The notes below the pieces were generated by a model. The model was not told the origin of the DNA. It searched no databases and saw only the letters and a list, made by a program, of their open reading frames with translations. Source: a virus. Taken from it: a DNA stretch of 25,133 bases. Position 1 is the first letter of the stretch; the number at the start of each line of letters is the position of its first letter. A program made the translations under genes and the position numbers. This document shows positions 1-5,282 of this stretch, one piece after another. Location of the stretch: the IMG/VR virus record IMGVR_UViG_3300035145_000752, positions 1 through 25,133 of that record; one strand, written 5' to 3'.

Positions 1-202
1 TGTCATGCTTCTCTTGTTTAGATGTTTGAAAGTACAGTTTGTAGTATCGTTTCTTCATTTCATCTAGTATAGCATTATCATCATCAAATGCCATGTATTT
101 GGTTAGTTGGTATGCTCCTTCTAGTTCACTGATTAGACGTAGTATATTGACTGATGATGGTTGTAATCCACCATGAGACCATTTACTTAGATCGTTTGAC
201 AC
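1..202 (-). CDS. Hypothetical protein, 3' end beyond window
   Basis: An open frame runs from a GTG codon at 202 to the window edge, giving 67 residues without a stop. An in-frame TGA lies just upstream of the GTG, so the start cannot be much earlier; the alternative is an internal ATG at the start of the segment MAFDDDN. The protein is charged and probably helical (LISELEGAYQL, then ILDEMKKRYYKLYF). GGAG lies about 12 nt before the GTG, a weak ribosome site. It overlaps the end of the preceding 28-residue gene by 20 nt. I do not recognise a family, and the C-terminus is missing. Confidence 0.5.
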   Translation of the reverse strand, partial: MSNDLSKWSHGGLQPSSVNILRLISELEGAYQLTKYMAFDDDNAILDEMKKRYYKLYFQTSKQEKHD

Positions 203-269
203 CCCATGTCATCTCCATAGTGATAGTAAGTAGTAGTATGAATGTAATAATGAAGATAGTGCTAATCAT
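183..269 (-). CDS. Tiny single-pass membrane protein (28 aa)
   Basis: A 28-residue frame begins with ATG at 269, overlapping the stop of the 60-residue gene upstream by 8 nt (ATGATTAG), the coupling style used throughout this region. Residues 2-17 are almost entirely hydrophobic (ISTIFIITFILLLTI) and are followed by a short basic tail ending in VKRSK, so it would be a single membrane helix with a cytoplasmic basic end. Function unknown. Support comes from the overlap and the clear membrane segment; its length makes chance possible. Confidence 0.45.
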   Translation of the reverse strand: MISTIFIITFILLLTITMEMTWGVKRSK

Positions 270-444
270 AACCAAGTATATTACGAGATGGTATTAATTG
301 TTGTGCCATCTTATCACGTAGTTGATTAATACGTTCTTCATCATAACATTGGAAGTTAGGGTGCTTTTCTACCTTCTTGTAATAGTGTAGAGCGTTAATG
401 ATAATAGTATAATCTTCTAGTGATAGGTTAAAGTCAGTATTCAT
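262..444 (-). CDS. Small hypothetical phage protein (60 aa)
   Basis: Sixty residues with ATG at 444, four bases after the oxygenase stop at 449. The protein has an acidic N-terminus, a tyrosine-rich helix (residues 10-23) and a charged segment with DEERINQLRDKMAQQL. It has no signal peptide or membrane helix and looks like a soluble helical protein. It probably shares a transcript with the oxygenase upstream and overlaps the 28-residue gene downstream. I do not recognise the family and assign no function. Confidence 0.7.
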   Translation of the reverse strand: MNTDFNLSLEDYTIIINALHYYKKVEKHPNFQCYDEERINQLRDKMAQQLIPSRNILGYD

Positions 445-448
445 TGTC

Positions 449-955
449 TCATACTATGTTAAATGCAATGATTGATTTACGTTGTGTTGATGGATTAGGT
501 GGGGAACAATGTGTAATAAATGATGGGAATATTAATAGATCACCCTGTTGTACGTTAGGGGTAATCATTTGTTGTATATTGAGTGGATTACGTAATACTG
601 TTGGGTGAGAGTCTGGTGGTAGTTCTAGGTAGTATACCACATTATAGACTGATTTAGGGTGACGATGCCAACAATGTGTGTCAGTTTGATGATACTGTTG
701 AAACCATGGTTCAGACAGTGTGTAATCTTGTATGTCTACTTGTTGTGTGAACTTATCAATGACTGGGACAATATGTGGATGAAGTAGTTGCCAGTATGGT
801 CGTGGTTGATCTAGTTCCCAATCAGTTTTTGTTACTCTATCAGTATGATCGATTGTATGATTAGGCAACGTATCAAGACAATCTAATAGTGGTTGTTGAA
901 TTGATTGTGGTAATGATACTGTTACCAATGGTGCTGATAGAGTAATAATATTCAC
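449..955 (-). CDS. Putative 2OG-Fe(II) oxygenase (168 aa)
   Basis: The C-terminal half fits the double-stranded beta-helix fold of 2-oxoglutarate/Fe(II) oxygenases, close to the group annotated in Pfam as 2OG-FeII_Oxy_5 (from memory). Visible landmarks are W96-H97-R98-H99-P100, then VYNVVYYLELP (residues 103-113), GDLLIFPS (138-145), H149 in THCSPPN, and R159 before IIAFN. H149 would be the distal iron ligand and R159 would bind 2-oxoglutarate. The usual HxD is replaced by a His-rich HRH, as I recall for this subgroup. The start is GTG at 955, overlapping the previous stop as GTGA. Substrate unknown. Confidence 0.75.
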   Translation of the reverse strand: MNIITLSAPLVTVSLPQSIQQPLLDCLDTLPNHTIDHTDRVTKTDWELDQPRPYWQLLHPHIVPVIDKFTQQVDIQDYTLSEPWFQQYHQTDTHCWHRHPKSVYNVVYYLELPPDSHPTVLRNPLNIQQMITPNVQQGDLLIFPSFITHCSPPNPSTQRKSIIAFNIV

Positions 956-1110
956 GTTAATCGTACACGATAATCTTTAAGTTTTTGGATTAGTTCATTG
1001 TGATCTGTTACTCCTGGTGCGATTAGTTCTCTTGCTCTTGCTACGTCATGTGATGACATTGATTCAAGTGCTTTGAGAATATGATCGACTTCCTGTAGTG
1101 ATAGTGTCAT
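952..1110 (-). CDS. Small hypothetical protein (52 aa)
   Basis: A 52-residue frame with ATG at 1110, overlapping the stop of the membrane protein upstream (ATGA) and the GTG start of the oxygenase downstream (GTGA). The sequence looks like two helices: LSLQEVDHILKALESM, then a loop SSHD, ARARELIAPGV and NELIQKLKDYRVRLT. It has no membrane segment. The double coupling to its neighbours is the main support. Function unknown; the fold would suit a small helical regulator or assembly factor, but that is only a guess from composition. Confidence 0.7.
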   Translation of the reverse strand: MTLSLQEVDHILKALESMSSHDVARARELIAPGVTDHNELIQKLKDYRVRLT

Positions 1111-1346
1111 GTGAAACTAGTGAGCGATTTGTAAACAGCACTAATATGCATGTTTCCGTGTATATATCCTGCTACGATAATAGCAATACCAAAGAGAAAA
1201 CATGCTACAAGAGATAGTACAAGAGGGACAGTTGGATTACTTACCTGTGTATTGGTAACACTTGTATTCGTGTTTGTATCTGTCGATGTATTTTTGGGCG
1301 TGGTCGATACAGGTGAACCAACATCGTTTTGATTCTGTGATGTCAT
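1107..1346 (-). CDS. Single-pass membrane protein with Thr/Asn-rich stalk (79 aa)
   Basis: ATG at 1346 gives 79 residues: a low-complexity Ser/Thr/Asn stretch (residues 1-41, with TDTNTNTSVTNTQ), then a strongly hydrophobic segment (VPLVLSLVACFLFGIAIIVA) and a short tail. It is likely an inner-membrane protein with a disordered outer stalk. The first 110 nt overlap the 55-residue gene upstream in another frame, and no ATG or GTG lies in frame between the end of that gene and the membrane segment, so the overlap is real if both genes are. It ends in ATGA with the next gene. Function unknown. Confidence 0.6.
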   Translation of the reverse strand: MTSQNQNDVGSPVSTTPKNTSTDTNTNTSVTNTQVSNPTVPLVLSLVACFLFGIAIIVAGYIHGNMHISAVYKSLTSFT

Positions 1347-1404
1347 GAAGAAAGATAGGGAACGTCTCAATATAGGGGAAGAACTCGATCTTTCTCGAAT
1401 TCAT
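1237..1404 (-). CDS. Small CWFTC-motif hypothetical protein (55 aa)
   Basis: ATG at 1404, four bases after the stop of the AbrB-like gene, gives 55 residues. The segment KRCWFTCIDHAQKYIDRYKH resembles small cyanophage proteins I recall with a W-F-T-C core followed by a helix ending in RY. The two cysteines (CWFTC) could bind metal or form a disulfide. The frame stays open for about 109 codons upstream, but that part is Lys/Ser/Thr-rich and lies over the better-supported AbrB-like gene, so I take the later start. Its 3' 110 nt overlap the membrane protein downstream. Function unknown. Confidence 0.65.
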   Translation of the reverse strand: MNSRKIEFFPYIETFPIFLHDITESKRCWFTCIDHAQKYIDRYKHEYKCYQYTGK

Positions 1405-1408
1405 CACT

Positions 1409-1765
1409 TTAAGTGGCGTATCTTTGGATTGCTTCTGCTTTGATCGCGAACCAACCGCCTTGCGCTTCTGGACTGTGGTAGTATTGCCCGAAGGTTTCTT
1501 TTGCTGTTTCTTCGATGTAGTTGTCGTAGACTTGATCGAAGTCTTTGCCTTCGCTTTGGGAGTCGTAGTAAGTTTCTGTTGGTTCTTCTTTAGTGCTGCT
1601 TGTGTCCGTGATTTTGGTGAGGATGATCTTACCTTGGGAGACACTCCACGCGAGTTCGTCTCCTTCTTCCCAGTTGAGCGTTTTGAGGATGTGGTTGGGG
1701 ATTTCGATGTAGTAGTCTTCCGTGTCGGCATACTGTTTGATCTCAGTAGTGAAATTACTTGACAT
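1409..1765 (-). CDS. AbrB/MazE-like swapped-hairpin DNA-binding protein (118 aa)
   Basis: Residues 14-53 match the swapped-hairpin AbrB/MazE/SpoVT pattern: YYIEIPNHILKTLNWEEGDEL, then a short strand and GKIILTKI. The pattern is a strand with a central Pro, a helix with L-W, GD, and a closing I-x-L-x-K. Such domains dimerise and bind DNA as transition regulators or antitoxins. The C-terminal part (54-118) is acidic and unlike a typical toxin-binding tail. It overlaps the metallopeptidase-like gene by 11 nt, and no recognisable toxin is adjacent. It could regulate phage or host genes, or be a stand-alone antitoxin; the sequence does not decide. Confidence 0.7.
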   Translation of the reverse strand: MSSNFTTEIKQYADTEDYYIEIPNHILKTLNWEEGDELAWSVSQGKIILTKITDTSSTKEEPTETYYDSQSEGKDFDQVYDNYIEETAKETFGQYYHSPEAQGGWFAIKAEAIQRYAT

Positions 1766-2432
1766 AATTATTCTCCTTTAACCACTTGTATGTGAGAGGA
1801 GTCGGTTCATAATCCGTCCACATTGTGCCCCTGGCGCAACTCTGAAGTGCTTTCATAGTCATGTTCTCAGTTCTACCAGCCCAACCTGCTTCTGCTTCCC
1901 ATGGTACACTATGCTCTGGATATGTACGCTCTGCTAATACTCTCCAGATCATAGGAACTTCATCCTCTGGTTTAATAATAGCAATGAGTGAGTTATCAAT
2001 AGTGCCTGCCATACAATCCTGTGCTGCGTGCCATCCTTCGTGACGCATCAACATCATCAATGTACCAGGGCTATCCATGTACTTATCATTGAGATAGATG
2101 TTGTTACTCACAGTATGATACACACCACGGTGCATTACTGGGAAGTAACGCTCATCAGCAAGATATACGTTGATACCAACAGCATTCATTGCCTGTAACA
2201 TAGCATTGAATTCATATGCTACTGGTGTATAACGCTCTGGATCATTATATTGTGATGAGATATCCAGGAGAGAGTGTACTTCATCAACATCTTTGGTACA
2301 CTCACGCACTAACATACAACCCATAGCATCCATGCTATTGTATCCTTTGGTGATCTTATCTTCACCAGCAAATACAGGTGCTGATGCTAGAGATACTGCT
2401 GCTAGTAGTGTGGCAAGTTTTGATCGTAACAT
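1755..2432 (-). CDS. Exported HEGWH zinc-metallopeptidase-like protein (225 aa)
   Basis: Residues 1-22 form a clear signal peptide: MLRSK, a hydrophobic core LATLLAAVSLASA, and a cleavage site PVFA before GEDK. Residues 131-135 are HEGWH, a match to the zinc HExxH motif with the catalytic Glu at 132, inside a helix LMMLMRHEGWHAAQDC. E179 and E181 (PWEAEA) are candidates for a third ligand of gluzincin type. Cysteines 39, 45, 140 and 199 could form disulfides after export. The product should act in the host periplasm or on the envelope, perhaps in lysis or surface change; substrate unknown. The start ATG lies two bases after the previous stop. Confidence 0.75.
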   Translation of the reverse strand: MLRSKLATLLAAVSLASAPVFAGEDKITKGYNSMDAMGCMLVRECTKDVDEVHSLLDISSQYNDPERYTPVAYEFNAMLQAMNAVGINVYLADERYFPVMHRGVYHTVSNNIYLNDKYMDSPGTLMMLMRHEGWHAAQDCMAGTIDNSLIAIIKPEDEVPMIWRVLAERTYPEHSVPWEAEAGWAGRTENMTMKALQSCARGTMWTDYEPTPLTYKWLKENNYVK

Positions 2433-2434
2433 GA

Positions 2435-2563
2435 TTAGTCTTTCCGCAATTGTCTGATTTTCTGTAAGATTACTTCTGCTTCTGCGTGTTTGTCTGCATT
2501 ACATGCTTCCATGTAGCGTACAATAAGATCACGCATCTCGTCAGTTATCGGAAAATCACTCAT
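2435..2563 (-). CDS. Small hypothetical protein (42 aa)
   Basis: I choose ATG at 2563, where the codon overlaps the previous stop in ATGAGTGA; upstream in-frame starts would overlap the neighbour more deeply. The 42 residues are helical and charged: ITDEMRDLIVRYMEACNADK followed by AEVILQKIRQLRKD. It has no signal or membrane segment. It sits in a run of overlapping short genes from 3279 to 2435, so it is probably translated by coupling from the shared message. Function unknown. Confidence 0.7.
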   Translation of the reverse strand: MSDFPITDEMRDLIVRYMEACNADKHAEAEVILQKIRQLRKD

Positions 2564-2810
2564 GATCATCCTCAGGCAATGACATATAGAGTTGTAGCAG
2601 TTCTTCTTCATTAAAGAATGCTGTACTCTCATCCTCTAGTTGATTAGGGTCCATCCACTCATAGAACTCATCAGCAAGTGCCATTGCGCTATCAATATCA
2701 TCATTTGCCATATGATGACGGAAACGATCTACAACATGATCATAAATGTCATCACGTTGTTGTGAAAGACGTTCGGTAACGTCTTTATCGTTGGTGAATG
2801 AATAACTCAT
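2556..2810 (-). CDS. Acidic helical hypothetical protein (84 aa)
   Basis: Eighty-four residues with ATG at 2810 overlapping the previous stop by four bases. The protein is strongly acidic, with an N-terminal helix (VTERLSQQRDDIYDHVVDRF), a middle segment DDIDSAMALADEFYEWM and a Glu/Asp-rich end. It is like the small acidic proteins made early by T4-like phages, some of which bind host proteins; that comparison is general and gives no specific role. No family recognised. Confidence 0.75.
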   Translation of the reverse strand: MSYSFTNDKDVTERLSQQRDDIYDHVVDRFRHHMANDDIDSAMALADEFYEWMDPNQLEDESTAFFNEEELLQLYMSLPEDDHE

Positions 2811-3055
2811 AGTTTGGTTGCGAACAGGATGTTGGCGAGGTGATCGTACTGGATAAATTCTACATCATCAGGGAGTAGAGAGACTGCTGCTGCCGCGAAG
2901 TCGTTAGGAAACTTCTTGAATAAGCGCCAGAACTTCTCAATACCATCATCATCAAGATCTTCGTGCGGAAGTACACGGATCTCCCATGATCCACGAGTGT
3001 ATCTGTTAGGATACGGGTTGATGTACTCGCGGATGTGCTCTTGCAACAGATTCAT
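2807..3055 (-). CDS. Hypothetical protein (82 aa)
   Basis: Eighty-two residues, ATG at 3055, overlapping the stop of the gene before and the start of the gene after by four bases each. It has an aromatic and basic N-terminal half (INPYPNRYTRGSWEIRVL), a helical middle (GIEKFWRLFKKFPNDFAAAAVSLL) and an ending ILFATKL. Probably soluble and globular. Not recognised; the overlaps and coding-like composition support it as real. Confidence 0.75.
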   Translation of the reverse strand: MNLLQEHIREYINPYPNRYTRGSWEIRVLPHEDLDDDGIEKFWRLFKKFPNDFAAAAVSLLPDDVEFIQYDHLANILFATKL

Positions 3056-3279
3056 TTTACAAAGACCTCACTGTTTTGTTCGAGAGTAAGTTGTTGTGCT
3101 TGCTTCAGATAGTAGCACATGTGCGCTACATACTCAACATCTTCTTCGCAAGGATCAAAATCATAGGCGGCATCCCAATCAACAGTGCCGTCAGTATTAA
3201 CTGGCGCACCATAGAGGTCATCACCATCGATTGCGTAAGCATTGCCATCAGCAACAAGATAGAACTGAGGAGCAGACAT
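3052..3279 (-). CDS. Acidic hypothetical protein (75 aa), first gene after a strong promoter
   Basis: ATG at 3279, 23 nt downstream of the -10 box of a near-consensus sigma70 promoter, so it is probably first in a message that continues through 2435 and perhaps to the metallopeptidase. The protein is acidic, with short strands (QFYLVADGNAYAI, DDLYGAPV) and a Cys-containing acidic segment DFDPCEEDVEYVAHMCYYL. The small beta-rich start with repeated YAI/LYG could be a dimeric barrel, but this is speculation. The leader has CCTCC and no Shine-Dalgarno sequence before the ATG. Confidence 0.75.
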   Translation of the reverse strand: MSAPQFYLVADGNAYAIDGDDLYGAPVNTDGTVDWDAAYDFDPCEEDVEYVAHMCYYLKQAQQLTLEQNSEVFVK

Positions 3280-3301
3280 TGGAGGAAAAGCGTGGATTTA
3301 C

Positions 3302-3330
3302 AGTATAGTATGTATTTGACAGCGTGTCAA
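3302..3330 (-). promoter_or_regulatory. Near-consensus sigma70 promoter
   Basis: On the minus strand TTGACA (3330-3325) is followed by a 17-nt spacer and TATACT (3307-3302). The -35 contains the TGA stop codon of the upstream 152-residue gene, and the -35 is one arm of the palindrome TTGACA-CGC-TGTCAA. The next start codon is 23 nt beyond the -10. This looks like a host-polymerase early promoter. Confidence 0.75.
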
Positions 3331-3785
3331 CGCTTGTAGAGATATCCGCCAGCCCAGTCACAGTTCTCCAGAACAAACTCACGCTGTTCGATGATGCGGA
3401 GGTCGAAGCGAACACCATTCTTAGCAGGCGCTTTGAATGATGCTGCCATATACATCTCACCAGTCTTCTTGTCAACGAAAGCGTGGACGGAGCGAGAGTC
3501 GTTGTCAGTCACCATGATGATCTTGTGATACTTGCGACCAGTCTCGATCACATAAGTGTAGTGATCGCCATTCTTGATCTCATCAATACGCTGCTGAGTC
3601 ACTTGAGTCATGATCTCAGGATTGCCAGTCTCATTGGCAGCGAAGAACTTCTGGCGACGAACGGCAGTTTCAATGTAGTCTTGCTCCAGTGCCTCACAGA
3701 TCATCTGAGTCCAGAGCAGGACATTCTCTTCGATGCGCTTGCGAGCATCAGCAGTGGCACAGTAGTCAGCGAAGGTGGCAGTCAT
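3327..3785 (-). CDS. Conserved cyanophage-type hypothetical protein (152 aa)
   Basis: I choose ATG at 3785; the frame is open to 3839, but that extension overlaps the previous gene and includes a promoter-like CCCTATACTA. The protein has a helical N-terminal half (DARKRIEENVLLWTQMICEAL) and a C-terminal half with HAFVDKKTGEMYMAASFKAP and the ending DWAGGYLYKR. The VHAFVDKKTGE...SFKAPAKNGVR...DWAGGYLY pattern is one I recall in many T4-like cyanophages as a protein of unknown function. Its stop codon sits inside the next promoter. Role unknown. Confidence 0.8.
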   Translation of the reverse strand: MTATFADYCATADARKRIEENVLLWTQMICEALEQDYIETAVRRQKFFAANETGNPEIMTQVTQQRIDEIKNGDHYTYVIETGRKYHKIIMVTDNDSRSVHAFVDKKTGEMYMAASFKAPAKNGVRFDLRIIEQREFVLENCDWAGGYLYKR

Positions 3786-3805
3786 GGTGTTTGTGTCGAT
3801 GTGAA

Positions 3806-3815
3806 TAGTATAGGG
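3806..3815 (-). promoter_or_regulatory. CCCTATACTA promoter-like element (copy 1)
   Basis: CCCTATACTA on the minus strand, with a -10-like TATACT (3812-3807) located 22 nt before the ATG at 3785. No recognisable -35 lies at 16-18 nt. The same ten bases occur before the next two genes at matching distance, which is the main evidence. Confidence 0.5.
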
Positions 3816-3819
3816 TAGA

Positions 3820-4068
3820 TCAGGCGTTGCGGATCTCACCGCCGACCACTACGTCAGCTGGCACACGAGAGATGGTGTAGCGAAGGATCTGACCGTCAAA
3901 CTGACGCCAGGCATCCACAGTCTCGTTCACGATACGGTTGTGCTGACGATCCATGCCCTTAGCAGTGGTGCAGCGACCTGCCTTGCGGAAGTAGATGATG
4001 GGTTGCACTGCATCCTTGGTGTCGATCTCGATCTTGTAGAAGGAGTGCTTGACGACTTGAACGGTCAT
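3820..4068 (-). CDS. Hypothetical basic protein (82 aa)
   Basis: Eighty-two residues, ATG at 4068, 22 nt after a CCCTATACTA element. Strand-like N-terminus (QVVKHSFYKIEIDTK, then QPIIYFRKAGR) is followed by a helix (RQHNRIVNETVDAWRQF) and a final strand ILRYTISRVP. A compact alpha/beta protein with net basic charge seems likely; similar proteins occur in cyanophage small-gene blocks as I remember them. The stop is at 3820, next to the promoter-like element of the next gene. Function unknown. Confidence 0.75.
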   Translation of the reverse strand: MTVQVVKHSFYKIEIDTKDAVQPIIYFRKAGRCTTAKGMDRQHNRIVNETVDAWRQFDGQILRYTISRVPADVVVGGEIRNA

Positions 4069-4088
4069 GGGTGGTTTGCTGATGAACT

Positions 4089-4098
4089 TAGTATAGGG
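4089..4098 (-). promoter_or_regulatory. CCCTATACTA promoter-like element (copy 2)
   Basis: GCCCTATACTAAG on the minus strand; TATACT is at 4095-4090, 22 nt upstream of the ATG at 4068 and just beyond the stop of the preceding 55-residue gene. There is no -35 match at 17 nt (ATGGTC is found there). It shares 13 bases with copy 3. Confidence 0.5.
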
Positions 4099-4109
4099 CA
4101 GGATGGGCG

Positions 4110-4277
4110 TCAGACCATACGGACTGTGACACCAGTTGTACCGTCCTTATCCAGTTGACGACCCATCAGTTCACTGTGGATACTACGAGCCAACTGCTGA
4201 TCGAGAGTCTGATAGCAGACCTCACCCTCTTCGGGAGTGACGGCAGTGATCTCGTAGTAGTTGCCTTGGAGTGTCAT
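4110..4277 (-). CDS. Small hypothetical protein (55 aa)
   Basis: A 55-residue frame from ATG at 4277 to TGA at 4110. It starts with strands (MTLQGNYYEITAVTPEEGEV) and continues with a helix (YQTLDQQLARSIHSEL) and a final strand TTGVTVRMV. The CCCTATACTA element 23 nt before the ATG and the following element directly after the stop support it as an independently transcribed gene. Not recognised; function unknown. Confidence 0.7.
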   Translation of the reverse strand: MTLQGNYYEITAVTPEEGEVCYQTLDQQLARSIHSELMGRQLDKDGTTGVTVRMV

Positions 4278-4298
4278 GGTGCCCTGTGTTGATGTCCT

Positions 4299-4308
4299 TA
4301 GTATAGGG
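4299..4308 (-). promoter_or_regulatory. CCCTATACTA promoter-like element (copy 3)
   Basis: The minus strand reads TGAGCCCTATACTAAGG, so the element follows the stop codon of the 44-residue gene with almost no gap. TATACT is at 4305-4300, 23 nt before the ATG at 4277. No -35 box is visible. Confidence 0.5.
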
Positions 4309-4309
4309 C

Positions 4310-4444
4310 TCAGGTCAGCAGTTCCTGTGCCTCATAGGACAGTTCTTCCATTGGCATGTCCTTCTCCATCTCAACGATGTCGTATTCTTCTTCGATCTGT
4401 TCCAGGAGCCAGCGGTCGAGCATTACTTCAGAAATAGTAGACAT
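4310..4444 (-). CDS. Very acidic small protein (44 aa)
   Basis: ATG at 4444 to TGA at 4310 gives 44 residues, very rich in Glu and Asp (LEQIEEEYDIVEMEKDMPMEEL) with few basic residues. It is probably one or two acidic helices. It sits seven bases after the previous stop. Small acidic proteins of this kind in T4-like phages sometimes bind host enzymes or polymerase, but nothing here identifies a target. Confidence 0.65.
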   Translation of the reverse strand: MSTISEVMLDRWLLEQIEEEYDIVEMEKDMPMEELSYEAQELLT

Positions 4445-4451
4445 AATAGTT

Positions 4452-4634
4452 TCAGAGGTGAGTGTTTTCCATGAGGAGCATTTCATCGACAGTCATTTCA
4501 AGCTCTGCTGCCTTTAGTTCGAGATGATCACAACATGTGTCATCATCGTGGAGATCAATCTCTTCAATGTCAGTGAGACATGTTAACTTACCGAAGAGAA
4601 AATCAATGAAGTCAGTGTCGTCTTTAGAAAACAT
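4452..4634 (-). CDS. Acidic hypothetical protein (60 aa)
   Basis: Sixty residues with ATG at 4634, overlapping the end of the 53-residue gene by 11 nt (ATGTTTTCTAA). It is strongly acidic, with FIDFLFGKLTCLTDIEEIDL and a second helix LKAAELEMTVDEMLLM. Cysteines at the centre (DDDTCCDH) next to His and Asp could bind a metal, although no known finger is matched. Function unknown. Confidence 0.7.
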   Translation of the reverse strand: MFSKDDTDFIDFLFGKLTCLTDIEEIDLHDDDTCCDHLELKAAELEMTVDEMLLMENTHL

Positions 4635-4785
4635 TGGTCCAGCGAGTGTGTTGTGCTTTAGTTATTTGTCCTGCGTGAAGAGCATTGTCGCATACATTGA
4701 CAAATACTTGGAACTTCTCTTCACGCGAGAGATTGTGTTTAGAAGCAGTCTCTGCGATGATCTTGAGAACTTGTGTTTTAGTCAT
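4624..4785 (-). CDS. Conserved small cyanophage-type protein (53 aa)
   Basis: ATG at 4785 to TAA at 4624 gives 53 residues. It is a helix-turn-helix-like bundle: TKTQVLKIIAETASKHNLS, EEKFQVFVNVCDNAL, and the ending ITKAQHTRWTNVF. The ending KAQHTRWTN is one I recall from short proteins in many T4-like cyanophages. The gene starts two bases after the previous stop and its end overlaps the next start. It may bind nucleic acid or protein; no evidence decides. Confidence 0.75.
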   Translation of the reverse strand: MTKTQVLKIIAETASKHNLSREEKFQVFVNVCDNALHAGQITKAQHTRWTNVF

Positions 4786-4787
4786 AA

Positions 4788-5030
4788 TCAGCAGTAGACG
4801 GGGGAGTAATCGTGACCTTCGTAAGCATTGAGGTTGAAGTCACTTACTGTAGCACCGTTAGCAATATACTGATTGATGTCATACATTGCATCAGACTTAA
4901 CACGAGTGGTGAAAGAGATCATACGCTGATCGTTCTCTGCCTCAGGGTGCCAGATGACACGCTTGATGAAACGCTTGCCAGTGCCAACAGGATAGAAATC
5001 GATCTGTGTGGCGGAGGTGTGGAGTCGCAT
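4788..5030 (-). CDS. Hypothetical protein (80 aa)
   Basis: Eighty residues, ATG at 5030, with AAGGGAA about seven bases upstream, one of the better Shine-Dalgarno-like sites in this block. The sequence has strands (QIDFYPVGTGKRFIKRVIWH, RMISFTTRV) and a helix (DAMYDINQYI), ending EGHDYSPVYC. Probably a small globular alpha/beta protein. No family recognised. A possible -10 box (TATTCT) lies 24 nt upstream of the start. Confidence 0.75.
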   Translation of the reverse strand: MRLHTSATQIDFYPVGTGKRFIKRVIWHPEAENDQRMISFTTRVKSDAMYDINQYIANGATVSDFNLNAYEGHDYSPVYC

Positions 5031-5053
5031 GTGCTTCCCTTGACGACTTCTAT

Positions 5054-5059
5054 AGAATA
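5054..5059 (-). promoter_or_regulatory. Possible -10 box before the 80-aa gene
   Basis: The minus strand reads TATTCTATAGAA between the stop at 5062 and the start at 5030. TATTCT lies 24 nt before the ATG, like the -10 boxes elsewhere in this block, but there is no -35 at 17 nt (GCCCCA). Position is the only real support. Confidence 0.25.
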
Positions 5060-5061
5060 CA

Positions 5062-5259
5062 TCACTGAGGGTCCTGTGGGGCAGTTGGTAGACAGTTCTG
5101 CAAGTGGTTGTATAGGGCGCTGGCGTTGACGTTGTGGTGGTAAGAATATTGTTCTGTGTGACCCAGAGGGCATCCCATCATCATATCCAGCAGGAAACGG
5201 ATCTGAGAGGCGCTCAGGGGCACATCAGTGGTATCGGTAGCAGCATCGGGTTCAGGCAT
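5062..5259 (-). CDS. Hypothetical protein (65 aa)
   Basis: Sixty-five residues from ATG at 5259. An acidic disordered start (PEPDAATDTTDV) is followed by a helix LSASQIRFLLDMMMGCPLGH and a His/Asn-rich segment YSYHHNVNASALYNHLQNC. Several His and Cys residues (CPLGH, HH, H, C) hint at metal binding, but the spacing matches no finger that I know. It lies 23 nt after the previous stop, without a clear ribosome site. Function unknown. Confidence 0.65.
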   Translation of the reverse strand: MPEPDAATDTTDVPLSASQIRFLLDMMMGCPLGHTEQYSYHHNVNASALYNHLQNCLPTAPQDPQ

Positions 5260-5282
5260 CTTACAGGCGATTCTAGAGGGGT

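Noticed and set aside
1405-1731. Lys/Ser/Thr-rich N-terminal extension of the CWFTC protein, looking histone-like
   Set aside because: It lies over the AbrB-like gene in another frame; the composition comes from that overlap, and the AbrB pattern is the better protein.
4919-5173. 84-residue Pro/Ser-rich same-strand frame
   Set aside because: It overlaps the 65- and 80-residue genes, which have better composition and tight junctions.
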